The notes beneath the pieces are model-generated. The model ran no database searches. It was not told where the DNA came from and worked only from the letters and a program-made list of their open reading frames with translations. Source: Erythrobacteraceae bacterium CCH12-C2 (GTDB taxonomy: Bacteria > Pseudomonadota > Alphaproteobacteria > Sphingomonadales > Sphingomonadaceae). From it: DNA of 64,000 nucleotides. Below are positions 52,535-62,810 of the stretch, one piece after another; position 1 is the first letter of the stretch, and each line of letters begins with the position of its first letter. The stretch is taken from positions 44,673 to 108,672 of the forward strand of contig LSKF01000150.1 in NCBI GenBank assembly GCA_001556995.1, in the 5' to 3' direction. Both the position numbers and the translations under genes were made by a program.

Positions 52535-53845
52535 ATGGTCCCCCGCTATGCCCGCCCTGCCATGACCGCTCTGTGGGAGCCCGAGGCGAAGTATCGCATC
52601 TGGTTCGAGATCGAAGCCCATGCGACCGAGAAGCTCGGCGAGCTGGGCGTGGTCCCGGCCTCGGCCGCCAAGGCGCTTTGGGACTGGTGGGCGACGAACC
52701 CCGCGATCGATGTCGCCGCAATCGACGCGATCGAGGCCGTGACCAAGCATGACGTCATCGCCTTCCTCACCTGGGTCGCCGAACAGGTCGGCGATGAAGC
52801 GCGCTTCATGCATCAGGGGATGACGAGTTCAGACGTGCTCGACACCACGCTTTCGGTGCAGCTGGCGCGCGCCACAGACATCCTGATTGCCGACATCGAC
52901 GCGCTGCTTGCGGCGATCAAGACCCGGGCGATGGAACACAAATACACCCCCACCATCGGCCGCAGCCATGGCATCCATGCCGAGCCGGTCACCTTTGGCC
53001 TCAAGCTCGCGCAAGCCTATGCCGAGTTCGACCGCTGCCGCGCGCGGCTGGTGGCGGCGCGGGCCGAGATTGCCACCTGTGCCATTTCGGGCGCGGTGGG
53101 CACCTTTGCCAATGTCGATCCGCGCGTGGAGGCCCATGTCGCCGAGAAGCTCGGCCTCGCCATCGAGCCCGTCTCCACACAGGTCATCCCGCGCGATCGC
53201 CACGCAATGTATTTCGCCACGCTCGCCGTGGTCGCGGGCAGCATCGAGCGGCTCGCGGTCGAAATCCGGCACCTGCAACGCACCGAGGTTCTGGAAGCGG
53301 AGGAATATTTCTCCCCCGGCCAGAAGGGCTCGTCGGCGATGCCGCACAAGCGCAACCCGATCCTGACCGAAAACCTCACCGGCCAAGCCCGCATGATCCG
53401 CGCCTATGCCCTGCCCGCGCTGGAAAATGTCGCGCTCTGGCACGAGCGCGATATCTCGCATTCTTCCGCGGAACGCTTCATCGGCCCGGACGCCACCATC
53501 ACGCTCGATTTCGCGCTCGCGCGGCTGACGGGGGTAGTCGAGAAGCTGCTGATTTATCCTGAACGGATGCAGAAGAACCTCGATAGCATGGGCGGCCTCG
53601 TCCATTCGCAGCGGGTGTTGCTGGCGCTGACGCAGGCGGGCGTCAGCCGCGAGGATGCATATGCCCTCGTGCAGCGCAACGCGATGAACGTGTGGGAATC
53701 GGGCGGTGCGCTGTCGCTCCTCGATCTGCTCAAGGCCGATCCGCAGGTCACCGCCGCACTCAGCCCCGAGGAACTGGCCGAGAAATTCGACCTCGCCTAC
53801 CACTTCACCCATGTCGACACGATCTTCGCGCGGGTGTTCGGGTGA
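52535..53845 (+). CDS. purB: Adenylosuccinate lyase
   Basis: Two steps of purine synthesis (SAICAR to AICAR and adenylosuccinate to AMP). 436 residues: MVPRYARPAMTALWEPEAKY, TSSDVLDTTLS, GRSHGIHAEPVTFG and the signature GSSAMPHKRNP (about 268-278). GGAG precedes the ATG. Normal length for this family. Confidence 0.97.
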   Translation: MVPRYARPAMTALWEPEAKYRIWFEIEAHATEKLGELGVVPASAAKALWDWWATNPAIDVAAIDAIEAVTKHDVIAFLTWVAEQVGDEARFMHQGMTSSDVLDTTLSVQLARATDILIADIDALLAAIKTRAMEHKYTPTIGRSHGIHAEPVTFGLKLAQAYAEFDRCRARLVAARAEIATCAISGAVGTFANVDPRVEAHVAEKLGLAIEPVSTQVIPRDRHAMYFATLAVVAGSIERLAVEIRHLQRTEVLEAEEYFSPGQKGSSAMPHKRNPILTENLTGQARMIRAYALPALENVALWHERDISHSSAERFIGPDATITLDFALARLTGVVEKLLIYPERMQKNLDSMGGLVHSQRVLLALTQAGVSREDAYALVQRNAMNVWESGGALSLLDLLKADPQVTAALSPEELAEKFDLAYHFTHVDTIFARVFG

Positions 53846-53922
53846 CGCGGCCAGGCGCTGGACATGGCGGTCAAATTGCCTAGGCTTGCATGGAATTCGG
53901 GCCGACGGGAGGGCGCTAAGCG

Positions 53923-54315
53923 GTGAAGATACTTCGGACCATCCTCTGGGTTCTGGCGGCCTTCGCGTTCCTGATCTTCGCGATCTACAACTGGATACCA
54001 GCCGAGCTGACGCTGTGGCAGAATCTGGTGCTCGAGACCAAATTGCCGGTGCTGGTGCTGGTGGCCTTCGCTTTGGGGTTCCTGCCGCTCTGGGCCTATC
54101 ATCGCAGCGTCACCTGGGGGATGAGCCGCCGCATCCGCACGCTGGAAAACTCGCTCAAGCAAGCCGCCCTCGCACGGCAGACCGACACCTCGGCGCCCGC
54201 AATGGCGGCGGCGATGCCTACGGACAAGCCTGTGGATAAGCCCGGCAAAGATGTGGCAGAGCCGGGCGACCAGCTGGCCCCCGACAGCACCAGCTTTGAC
54301 GGAGGCGCCAAGTGA
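53923..54315 (+). CDS. LapA-domain (DUF1049-like) membrane protein
   Basis: A 130-residue protein with two helices (about 5-25 and 42-60, LVLVAFALGFLPLWAYHR), a short coiled coil and a Pro/Asp-rich tail. It resembles LapA (YciS) envelope proteins that recruit LapB. GTG start with GGGAGGG upstream; its stop overlaps the pyrF GTG, recalling the E. coli lapA-lapB-pyrF neighbourhood. No lapB here. Confidence 0.78.
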   Translation: MKILRTILWVLAAFAFLIFAIYNWIPAELTLWQNLVLETKLPVLVLVAFALGFLPLWAYHRSVTWGMSRRIRTLENSLKQAALARQTDTSAPAMAAAMPTDKPVDKPGKDVAEPGDQLAPDSTSFDGGAK

Positions 54316-54986
54316 GCAACCCGATCTATCTTGCGCTCGATGTGCCGCAGCTGGAGCCGGCCAAGGCGCTGGTGAACAAGGTGAAAGCGCATATCGGCGG
54401 GGTGAAGCTGGGGCTGGAATTCTTCTGCGCACACGGCGCGCACGGGGTGCACGAGATCGCGCATCTGGGCCTGCCGATATTCCTCGATTTGAAGTTCCAC
54501 GACATCCCCAACACCGTCGCCAAGGCGATGCAGGCAATCCATGTCTATGAGCCAGCGATTGTCACCGTCCATGCCGCAGGCGGGCGGGCGATGATGGAGG
54601 ATGCCAAGGCGGCCGCCGCCGCTGGGACGAAGGTGGTGGCGGTGACGATGTTGACCAGCCTCGATGCGGGCGATCTGACCGCTACCGGCGTCTATGGCAG
54701 CGCGGAAACGCAGGTCATGCGGTTGGCCGAACTTGCGCATGAGGCCGGATTGGACGGAATCGTCTGCTCCGGGCAGGAAGTCGGCATGGTCAAGAAGGCG
54801 TGGAAGGACGGCTATTTTGTCGTCCCCGGCCTGCGCCCCGCAGGCGGCGGCACCGGGGATCAAAAGCGCGTCGTCACCCCCCGTCAGGCGCGCGACAATG
54901 GCGCGAGCGTGCTGGTGATCGGCCGGCCGATTGCGCGCGCCGAAGACCCCGAGGCCGCCGCGAGGGCGATCGAGGCGACGCTCTAG
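54312..54986 (+). CDS. pyrF: Orotidine 5'-phosphate decarboxylase
   Basis: Final step of UMP synthesis. 224-residue TIM barrel with the catalytic DLKFHDIPNTV block (about 58-68) and phosphate-binding GIRP-like GLRPAGG near the C-terminus. GTG start overlapping the lapA-like stop (GTGA). Confidence 0.96.
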   Translation: MSNPIYLALDVPQLEPAKALVNKVKAHIGGVKLGLEFFCAHGAHGVHEIAHLGLPIFLDLKFHDIPNTVAKAMQAIHVYEPAIVTVHAAGGRAMMEDAKAAAAAGTKVVAVTMLTSLDAGDLTATGVYGSAETQVMRLAELAHEAGLDGIVCSGQEVGMVKKAWKDGYFVVPGLRPAGGGTGDQKRVVTPRQARDNGASVLVIGRPIARAEDPEAAARAIEATL

Positions 54987-54996
54987 GACAAGCTTC

Positions 54997-55359
54997 GTGA
55001 CCGACCACGCCACCCCCAACCTGCCTTCGCGCGATTTCGCGGCGACGGCAGCGTTTTACGCTAAGCTGGGGTTCGAAGAGGATTACCGTTCGCGCGGGTG
55101 GATGATCCTGTCACGGGGAGACGTGAGGCTGGAGTTCTTCCCCTACCCCGATCTCGATCCCTATCAATCTTCGTTCAGCTGCTGCCTACGGCTGGATGAA
55201 CTGCAAGCGATGATGCGGCAGGTTGAAGCGAGCGGCGTGCCCGATGCGCGCCACGGCATTCCGCGCTATCACCCCGCCGCGCCCGACCCGAGCGGGCTCA
55301 CGATCGCCTATCTGATCGATCCCGATGGCACATTGCTGCGCCTTATTCAGAACGACTGA
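54997..55359 (+). CDS. Bleomycin-resistance-type VOC protein
   Basis: A 120-residue glyoxalase/VOC-fold protein from GTG 54997 (NLPSRDFAATAAFYAKLGF, RGWMILSRGDVRLEFFPYP, IDPDGTLLRLIQND). Members of this group sequester bleomycin; here the ligand is unknown. It follows pyrF by 10 bases and precedes a GNAT gene by 2 bases. Confidence 0.8.
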   Translation: MTDHATPNLPSRDFAATAAFYAKLGFEEDYRSRGWMILSRGDVRLEFFPYPDLDPYQSSFSCCLRLDELQAMMRQVEASGVPDARHGIPRYHPAAPDPSGLTIAYLIDPDGTLLRLIQND

Positions 55360-55361
55360 CC

Positions 55362-55874
55362 ATGCCTGACATCCGCATCACCACCGCCGCCGCAGCGGAT
55401 GCGCCCGCGCTGAAAGACCTGCTCGAAGCGGCTTATCGCGGCGATTCGGCGCGGGCCGGGTGGAACCATGAGGCCGATATTCTCGACGATGAGCGTATCG
55501 GTCGCGCGGAGCTCGATACGCTTCTTGCTGACCCGGAAGTCACGATCCTGACCGCGCGGGATGTTGAGACGCTGATCGGCTGCGTGGCGGTGACACGTAA
55601 GGGTGCCAGCCTCGCCTATCTCGGGATGCTGTGTGTCCTCCCGGCGCTCCAGTCCGCGGGACTCGGCCGCCGCCTGCTCGACGCAGCCGAGAGCATCGCC
55701 CGCAGCGAGGGCCTTGCCGCGATGGAAATGACCGTGATCGACAGCCGCGAGAGCCTGATCGCCTGGTACGAACGGCGCGGTTACATGCGCACGGGTGAGA
55801 CGCGCCCCTTTCCTGTCCTGCGCGATCCACCAGTGACCTTCGCGGTGCTGGAAAAGCCGCTCGGGCCCGACTAA
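55362..55874 (+). CDS. GNAT-family N-acetyltransferase
   Basis: A 170-residue acetyltransferase. The CoA-binding pattern is visible in LPALQSAGLGRRLLDAAE (about 88-105), and the last motif in WYERRGYMRTGE. Substrate unknown. It is tightly packed between the VOC gene and trpF (10 bases). Confidence 0.85.
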   Translation: MPDIRITTAAAADAPALKDLLEAAYRGDSARAGWNHEADILDDERIGRAELDTLLADPEVTILTARDVETLIGCVAVTRKGASLAYLGMLCVLPALQSAGLGRRLLDAAESIARSEGLAAMEMTVIDSRESLIAWYERRGYMRTGETRPFPVLRDPPVTFAVLEKPLGPD

Positions 55875-55884
55875 GGCACAGCCC

Positions 55885-56510
55885 ATGGCCACCCTGGTAA
55901 AAATCTGCGGGCTTTCCACCCCCGAAACCCTCGCCGCCGCCGTGCGCGCAGGTGCGAGCCATGTTGGTTTTGTCCACTTTGCCAAAAGCCCGCGTCACCT
56001 GTCACTGGCCGATGCCGCGCGGCTGCGGGCCGAAGTGCCGCCGCAGGTCAAAGCGGTGCTGCTGGTGGCGGACCCCGCGCCCGATACCCTCGCTGAGGCC
56101 CTGCGCGAAGTGCGCCCCGATGTGGTGCAGTTCCATGGGAACGAGACCCCCGAAGACCTCGCCCGCTTCCGCACCGCAACGGGCGTGGAGGCATGGCGTG
56201 CGCTTGGCGTGAAAGATGCGGATTCGCTGGCCCAAGCCGCGCGCTTCCACGGCGCGGCAGACCGCCTTCTGTTCGATGCCCCCGCGAGCGGCCTACCCGG
56301 CGGCAATGGCACACGCTTCGATTGGGACTTGCTCAAGGCCTACCGCGCGCCGACGCCCTGGGGCCTTGCGGGCGGCCTCACCCCTGCCAATGTCGCCGAG
56401 GCCATCCACCTGACAGGCGCACCGCTGGTCGATACCTCCTCTGGCGTCGAGAGCGCGCCGGGCATCAAGGACGTGGACAAGATCGCCGCCTTCTGCAAAG
56501 CGGCAAGCCT

Positions 56511-56514
<4 letters not shown>
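55885..56514 (+). CDS. trpF: Phosphoribosylanthranilate isomerase
   Basis: Third step of tryptophan synthesis, 209-residue TIM barrel ([69 protein letters not shown]). Its stop overlaps the trpB ATG by 4 bases. trpC, trpD, trpE are not here, the usual split trp arrangement in this group. Confidence 0.96.
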
Positions 56515-57721
<1,207 letters not shown>

Positions 57722-57725
<4 letters not shown>

Positions 57726-57904
57726 ACGCACGCCAGACCGTCGTTCTCGTTTCAACCTTCGTCGTCCTATGCCTTTTAGGATTGCTTTGGCTGCTGGGCG
57801 GCGTCGTCCCTTGGCTGCGCTCTGAAGCGGCGCTCACTGTAGGACTTCCGCTCATCATAGCGGTGGCGATCTTGGCTCCGGCCTTTCGAAGCAGGTTCAA
57901 ATGA
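57722..57904 (+). CDS. Small two-helix membrane protein between trpB and trpA
   Basis: A 60-residue ORF with two hydrophobic helices (about 6-28 and 36-53) and basic ends (MNARQ, RSRFK). Its TTG start overlaps the trpB TGA and its TGA overlaps the trpA ATG, so it fits exactly between the two. Family not recognised. A TTG start lowers confidence, but the exact chaining and membrane-like composition argue it is made. Confidence 0.55.
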
Positions 57905-58695
57905 AACGTATCGAAACCACATTCTCAGCCCCCCGCCCGGCGCTCGTCTGCTTCATCACCGCAGGCGATGGCGACACGGCGGCCAATCTCGATGCGCTGG
58001 TGGAAGCCGGGGCGGACGTGATCGAGCTCGGGATGCCCTTCACCGATCCGATGGCCGATGGACCCTCGATCCAGGCCGCCAATCTGCGCAGCCTCGGCGC
58101 TGGCACCACCACCGCTGACGTGCTGCGCTACGCCACCGAATTCCGCGCGCGGCACCCGCAAGTGCCGCTGGTGCTGATGGGCTATGCCAACCCGATGGTG
58201 CGGCGCGGGCCGGAGTGGTTCGCTGAGGCTGCCGCCGAAGCCGGCGTTGACGGCGTCATCTGCGTCGACATTCCGCCTGAAGAGGACGTCGCGCTCGGCC
58301 CGGCCTTGCGAGCCAAGGGCATCGCCCCGATCCGCCTTGCCACTCCCACCACTGATGCCGCACGCCTGCCGCAGGTGCTCGCCGGATCGGAAGGGTTCCT
58401 CTACTACGTCTCGGTCGCCGGGATTACCGGCAAACAGCAGGCGCTGATTGAAAGCATCGAGGCCAACGTCGCCCGCATCAAGCAGTCGAGCGATCTTCCC
58501 GTCGCGGTCGGCTTCGGCGTGCGCACACCCGAGCAGGCCGCCGCCATCGCCTGCGTCGCGGACGGCGTGGTGGTCGGCTCGGCGCTGGTGGAGATTTGCG
58601 GGAAATATGGCGCTGGGGCTCCGGCCAAGCTAAAGGAACTGACCTCAGCCCTCGCCCACGCGGTCCACACCGCCCGTCAGGAGCAGCCTGCATGA
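57901..58695 (+). CDS. trpA: Tryptophan synthase alpha chain
   Basis: Cleaves indole-3-glycerol phosphate. 264-residue TIM barrel; catalytic Glu in [21 protein letters not shown] and Asp in [10 protein letters not shown], with GVRTPEQA late. The start overlaps the small ORF, the stop overlaps accD by 4 bases. Confidence 0.97.
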   Translation: MKRIETTFSAPRPALVCFITAGDGDTAANLDALVEAGADVIELGMPFTDPMADGPSIQAANLRSLGAGTTTADVLRYATEFRARHPQVPLVLMGYANPMVRRGPEWFAEAAAEAGVDGVICVDIPPEEDVALGPALRAKGIAPIRLATPTTDAARLPQVLAGSEGFLYYVSVAGITGKQQALIESIEANVARIKQSSDLPVAVGFGVRTPEQAAAIACVADGVVVGSALVEICGKYGAGAPAKLKELTSALAHAVHTARQEQPA

Positions 58696-59546
58696 ACTGG
58701 TTCACCCGCGTCCGCAATTCGCTGGGCTTCAGCGCCGACAAGAAGACCACGACCGAGAAGGATCTGTGGATCAAGTGCCCTTCGTGTCAGGAGATGCTGT
58801 TTGTCGCCGAGTATGAGGCGAACCTCAGCGTGTGTCCGAAATGCGAGCATCATGGCCGGATCGGGGCCGATGCGCGGCTCGCGCTGCTGCTTGACCCCGG
58901 GTTCGAGTTGCTGCCGCTTCCCAAGGTGATCGAAGACCCGCTCGGTTTCAAGGACACCAAGAAATACACCGACCGCCTGAAGGCCGCGCGCGCCGCGAAC
59001 CCGCATGACGACGCCTTCGTGGTCGGCTCGGGCTTCATAGATGCAAAGCCCGCTGTGGTCGGCGTGCAGGATTTCAGCTTCATGGGCGGCTCGATGGGCA
59101 TGGCCGTGGGGCAGGCCTTCTGCGATGGCGCGCAGAAGGCGCTGGATCGGGGATGCGCCTATGTCGTGGTGACCGCCGCTGGCGGGGCGCGGATGCAGGA
59201 GGGGATCCTCAGCCTCATGCAGATGCCGCGCGCCACGGTGATGACCCGGCGGCTGAAGCAGGCCGGACTGCCCTATATCGTTGTGCTGACCGACCCGACC
59301 ACTGGCGGGGTCACCGCAAGCTACGCGATGCTCGGCGACATCCACATTGCCGAACCCGGCGCACTGATCGGCTTTGCTGGCCAGCGCGTCATTCAGGACA
59401 CGATCCGCGAGCAGCTCCCCGAAGGCTTCCAGCGTGCGGAGTACCTCCACAAGCACGGGATGGTCGACATGGTGGTGCATCGCCGCGAATTGCGGACGAC
59501 GCTGGGGCAGGTGCTCGATTACCTGACCCCCGTGAAGGCGGCTTAG
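58692..59546 (+). CDS. accD: Acetyl-CoA carboxylase carboxyltransferase beta subunit
   Basis: Carboxyltransfer from biotin to acetyl-CoA, first step of fatty acid synthesis. 284 residues from ATG 58692, with a zinc ribbon Cys29, Cys32, Cys48, Cys51 (CPSC, CPKC), then the crotonase-like domain ([33 protein letters not shown]). trpA-accD-folC is the common order in proteobacteria. Confidence 0.97.
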   Translation: MNWFTRVRNSLGFSADKKTTTEKDLWIKCPSCQEMLFVAEYEANLSVCPKCEHHGRIGADARLALLLDPGFELLPLPKVIEDPLGFKDTKKYTDRLKAARAANPHDDAFVVGSGFIDAKPAVVGVQDFSFMGGSMGMAVGQAFCDGAQKALDRGCAYVVVTAAGGARMQEGILSLMQMPRATVMTRRLKQAGLPYIVVLTDPTTGGVTASYAMLGDIHIAEPGALIGFAGQRVIQDTIREQLPEGFQRAEYLHKHGMVDMVVHRRELRTTLGQVLDYLTPVKAA

Positions 59547-59554
59547 CATGGCAA

Positions 59555-59635
59555 CGTCATCCCAGCGAAAGCTGGGACCTAGCGCGTCACACGCGGCGCT
59601 TGCCGCCTGAGGCTCCAGCTTTCGCTGGGGTGACG
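59555..59635. repeat. REP-like palindromic repeat, family C
   Basis: Outer arms CGTCATCCCAGCGAAAGCTG (59555-59574) and CAGCTTTCGCTGGGGTGACG (59616-59635) around a GC-rich loop that has its own CGCGGCGCTTGCCGC-type pairing. The widely known GTCATCCCAGCGAAAGCTGG dispersed repeat. It fills the 97-base accD-folC gap. Confidence 0.85.
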
Positions 59636-59643
59636 AGGTTGGA

Positions 59644-60981
59644 ATGAAGGACTTCGGTAAGTCAGATAATCCAGCGGTTCAAGCCCAGCTCGATCGCCTC
59701 GCCGCGCTGAGCTTGCCGCAGGGGCGCCTGGGCCTCGACACGATTCGCGCGCTGATGGAGCGGCTCGGCAACCCGCACCGCGCGCTGCCGCCCGTGTTTC
59801 ATGTCGCGGGCACCAATGGCAAGGGCTCAACCTGCGCCTTCCTGCGCGCGATGCTGGAGGCCGAAGGCTACAAGGTCCACGTCACCACCTCGCCGCATCT
59901 GGTGCGCTACAACGAGCGCATCCGGCTGGCGGGCGAGTTGATTTCAGACGCCGAGCTGGCGGCGGTGCTGGAGGAGGTGCTCGATGCAGGCGCAGACTTT
60001 GGCCCGAGCTTCTTCGAAGTCACCATCGCCGCCGCCTTCCTCGCCTTTTCCCGCACCCCCGCCGACGCCTGCGTGGTCGAAGTCGGCATGGGCGGGCGGT
60101 TCGATGCAACCAATGTGCTTGAACCCGAAGTCCTCGCTGCCTGCGGGATCGCCGCGCTGGGTCTCGATCACGAACGCTTCCTCCTCGCGCCCGAGGAGGG
60201 CGTGCCCCAAGAGCCGATGGCACGGATTGCGTTCGAGAAGGCGGGCATCGCCAAGCGCGGTGTGCCGCTGGTCGCATTGGAAAGCGGCTCCTTGGCAGAC
60301 GATCAGATTGCGAAATCTGCGGAAGCAGCCGGTGCTCATCTGAGGGCGTATCGGGGTTCATGGTATGCCAGCCCGGATGGTGGTCACTATGAAGACCACT
60401 TCGGCTTGTGGAACGGTCTGAGCCAGAAGTGGGGCCTCGACCACTTCGAGCTGTTTCTTCCCGAACCGACATTGAAGGGGGATTATCAGCGGCTTAATGC
60501 AGCCTTGGCGGTTGCCCTGCTGCGTGCACAAACACGGGTCATGATTTCCGAGGCAGCAATCTACGAAGGCATCCGCGCCGCCCGCTGGCCCGCGCGGATG
60601 CAGCGTCTTGCCCCCGGCCCGCTGATGACGCTGGTCCCCGAACAGACCGTGTGGCTCGACGGTGGTCACAACCCCAGCGCGGGCAAAGCTATCGCCGCAC
60701 ATTTCACCGAGCCGCTGCACCTCATCATCGGCATGATCGAAGGCAAGGACCCGCGCGCGATCATCGATGCGCTGGGCGACCGGGTGCGCACGGTGACAGT
60801 CGTGCCGGTGCCGGGCCATGAGTCCCACCCGGTGGAAGCTTTCGGCCCCTCTGCCCGGCCCGCTCCTGATGTCCTAAGTGCGATGGCGATGATCCCCGAC
60901 GACGGCCTGCCGATCCTCATCGCCGGCTCGCTATACCTCGCAGGCGAGGTGCTGCGATTGAACCGTGAGCTGCCCGACTAA
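59644..60981 (+). CDS. folC: Folylpolyglutamate synthase / dihydrofolate synthase
   Basis: Mur-type ligase adding glutamate to dihydropteroate or folate. 445 residues: ATP loop GTNGKGST (56-63), TSPHLVRYNERI, VVEVGMGGRFDATNV and LDGGHNPSAGKAI. GAGG 5 bases before the ATG is the end of, or directly follows, the family C repeat. The stop overlaps the convergent ampG-like stop by 4 bases. Confidence 0.95.
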   Translation: MKDFGKSDNPAVQAQLDRLAALSLPQGRLGLDTIRALMERLGNPHRALPPVFHVAGTNGKGSTCAFLRAMLEAEGYKVHVTTSPHLVRYNERIRLAGELISDAELAAVLEEVLDAGADFGPSFFEVTIAAAFLAFSRTPADACVVEVGMGGRFDATNVLEPEVLAACGIAALGLDHERFLLAPEEGVPQEPMARIAFEKAGIAKRGVPLVALESGSLADDQIAKSAEAAGAHLRAYRGSWYASPDGGHYEDHFGLWNGLSQKWGLDHFELFLPEPTLKGDYQRLNAALAVALLRAQTRVMISEAAIYEGIRAARWPARMQRLAPGPLMTLVPEQTVWLDGGHNPSAGKAIAAHFTEPLHLIIGMIEGKDPRAIIDALGDRVRTVTVVPVPGHESHPVEAFGPSARPAPDVLSAMAMIPDDGLPILIAGSLYLAGEVLRLNRELPD

Positions 60982-62738
60982 GCCACAAGCGCCGGATCGG
61001 GCTGGACCACCCCGCTCGCGGCGCCTGCCCGCGCTTGTCGCCACCATTCCAGCGCGCATAGCACGACAGCCACGACGCCGATCAGCGCGGTGAAGATGAA
61101 GACATAGTAGTACCCGCGATCCTCGATCATCTGTCCCAGCGCGCCGCGTCCGAGTGTGCCAATCAGCAGCGTCAGCGAGGCGAGCAACGCGAATTGCACC
61201 GCCGCGTAACGCTTGGCCACGATGCTGGAAAGCCAGGCGATATAGGCCGCACCGGCAATCCCAATGGCGAGGTTCTCCCAGAAAATGGTGAAAGCGAGCC
61301 GCGCCAGCCCTTCCGAAGGCGGCGCGGCGACGAAGAACAGCGGTGCCAGCCCATTGGCGGTCGCGTTGACCAGCCACGTAAAGCCGATCGCATCGCTCGC
61401 TGCCTGCATCATCGCGCCGCCCAGTGCCAGATCGGCGTAGAGCAGATTGGTCGCAGCAGCGATGATGGCGCCGAAGGTCAGCATGAACATCCGCCCGAGC
61501 ACGGTAATCAACCACCCACCAAGCGCGAGGCCGATCAGCACCGCAAAAATGCCAAGGATCTTCGACGCAAAGGCGACATCCTCGCCGGTAAAGCCCAACT
61601 CCTTGAGATAGAATGGATAAGCAAAGACACCCCAGACCGAATCGGTGATCCGGTAGGTCAGCACCAGCGCGAGCACCAGCATCAGCGACCAGCCCATCCG
61701 GCTCACAAATTCGACCAGCGGCAACACCAACGCGCGGTAGAGGTGATCGGTGAACTTGACCCTGTATTCGGCCGCGCCGCTCGGCATGGCGGTGATCACA
61801 TGGGTGTCATCACGCTTCTGCTTCACCACCCATGCGGCGATGAAGGCTGGCAGGACAATCGTGGCGAGCACGATCAACGGGCCATAGGTGGTGGTGAACA
61901 GCGTGACATCGGGGCGCGTCTCGGGGCTCTCGGTCATCGAGCGGACCATGAAAACGACCACCGTGCCGATCGCCCACGCCCACAGCAGACCGACCGCCAG
62001 CAGCGCCTTGCCCCGCACCGCCTCGGTCACTTCGCCGACATTGTAGAGTTCAGCCACCTCGTCATGATTGGCGGCGGCGTTGGCGACGCGGTCTTCGGTG
62101 ACATGGGCGTCGGGCGCGAACAGCCCGGCAATCCCGATCCCCAGCATGAACCCGCCGAACATGACATAGACAAACGGCCAGCCATTGCGTTCGGCCATGA
62201 TCAGGCCGATCGCGCCGCCGACCAGCGAGGCGAGCCGGAAACCCATCTGGGTGATGGTGGACAGGATGTCTATCGTCGCAACCTCATCGGCCACGTCGAT
62301 ACGCCAGGCGTTGATCGCAATGTCCTGCGTGGCGCTGGCAAAGGCACCGATCGCGGCGAGCAGGCTGAACCAGGCAAGCGCATTCTTGGGATCGAGGAAA
62401 CTCATCACCACCAAAGCGATGCCGATCGCCAATTGCATAGGCGCGATCCATTGCTTGCGCTTGCCCAGCTTGCGCAGCCCCGGAATATCGACCTTATCGA
62501 GCAAGGGCGACCAGAGGAACTGGAAGGCATAGGCAAGCCCCACCAGCGAGAAGACCCCCATGGTTTCCAGATCAACTTCCGCTTCGGAAAGCCAAGCGTA
62601 AAGCGTGCCGAGGAACAGCGCCGGCGGCAGCCCTTGGGCAAAGCCGAAAACCAGCATGAACCCGGTCTTCGGGCTCCGCAGTGCGCGTAGCAGCATGCCC
62701 CAGCCCGGCTTTGCCTTCGCTTCAGTTTCCCCGGCCAT
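60978..62738 (-). CDS. ampG: AmpG-like muropeptide permease (MFS)
   Basis: A 586-residue transporter with about 14 hydrophobic segments. Its N-terminal half carries the AmpG signature (FGFAQGLPPALFLGTLYAWL, LWSPLLDKV, ATQDIAINAWRIDV). AmpG imports anhydromuropeptides for recycling; LdcA and the Mpl-like ligase in this window would act on the same peptides. A ~95-residue extension over E. coli AmpG (491) comes mainly from a central insertion. Divergent from the Rieske gene. Confidence 0.88.
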   Translation of the reverse strand: MAGETEAKAKPGWGMLLRALRSPKTGFMLVFGFAQGLPPALFLGTLYAWLSEAEVDLETMGVFSLVGLAYAFQFLWSPLLDKVDIPGLRKLGKRKQWIAPMQLAIGIALVVMSFLDPKNALAWFSLLAAIGAFASATQDIAINAWRIDVADEVATIDILSTITQMGFRLASLVGGAIGLIMAERNGWPFVYVMFGGFMLGIGIAGLFAPDAHVTEDRVANAAANHDEVAELYNVGEVTEAVRGKALLAVGLLWAWAIGTVVVFMVRSMTESPETRPDVTLFTTTYGPLIVLATIVLPAFIAAWVVKQKRDDTHVITAMPSGAAEYRVKFTDHLYRALVLPLVEFVSRMGWSLMLVLALVLTYRITDSVWGVFAYPFYLKELGFTGEDVAFASKILGIFAVLIGLALGGWLITVLGRMFMLTFGAIIAAATNLLYADLALGGAMMQAASDAIGFTWLVNATANGLAPLFFVAAPPSEGLARLAFTIFWENLAIGIAGAAYIAWLSSIVAKRYAAVQFALLASLTLLIGTLGRGALGQMIEDRGYYYVFIFTALIGVVAVVLCALEWWRQARAGAASGVVQPDPALVA

Positions 62739-62810
62739 GCACTAGCGTCCTTCCCGTTGGCGCGAATTTCTGCAACATTAGCCGCGCGAGAGAGGATTGG
62801 GGAAGAGAGC

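Noticed and set aside
61194..62690. Plus-strand 498-residue open frame
   Set aside because: Antisense to the AmpG-like permease; His/Gln/Arg-rich composition typical of a reverse shadow of a membrane protein.
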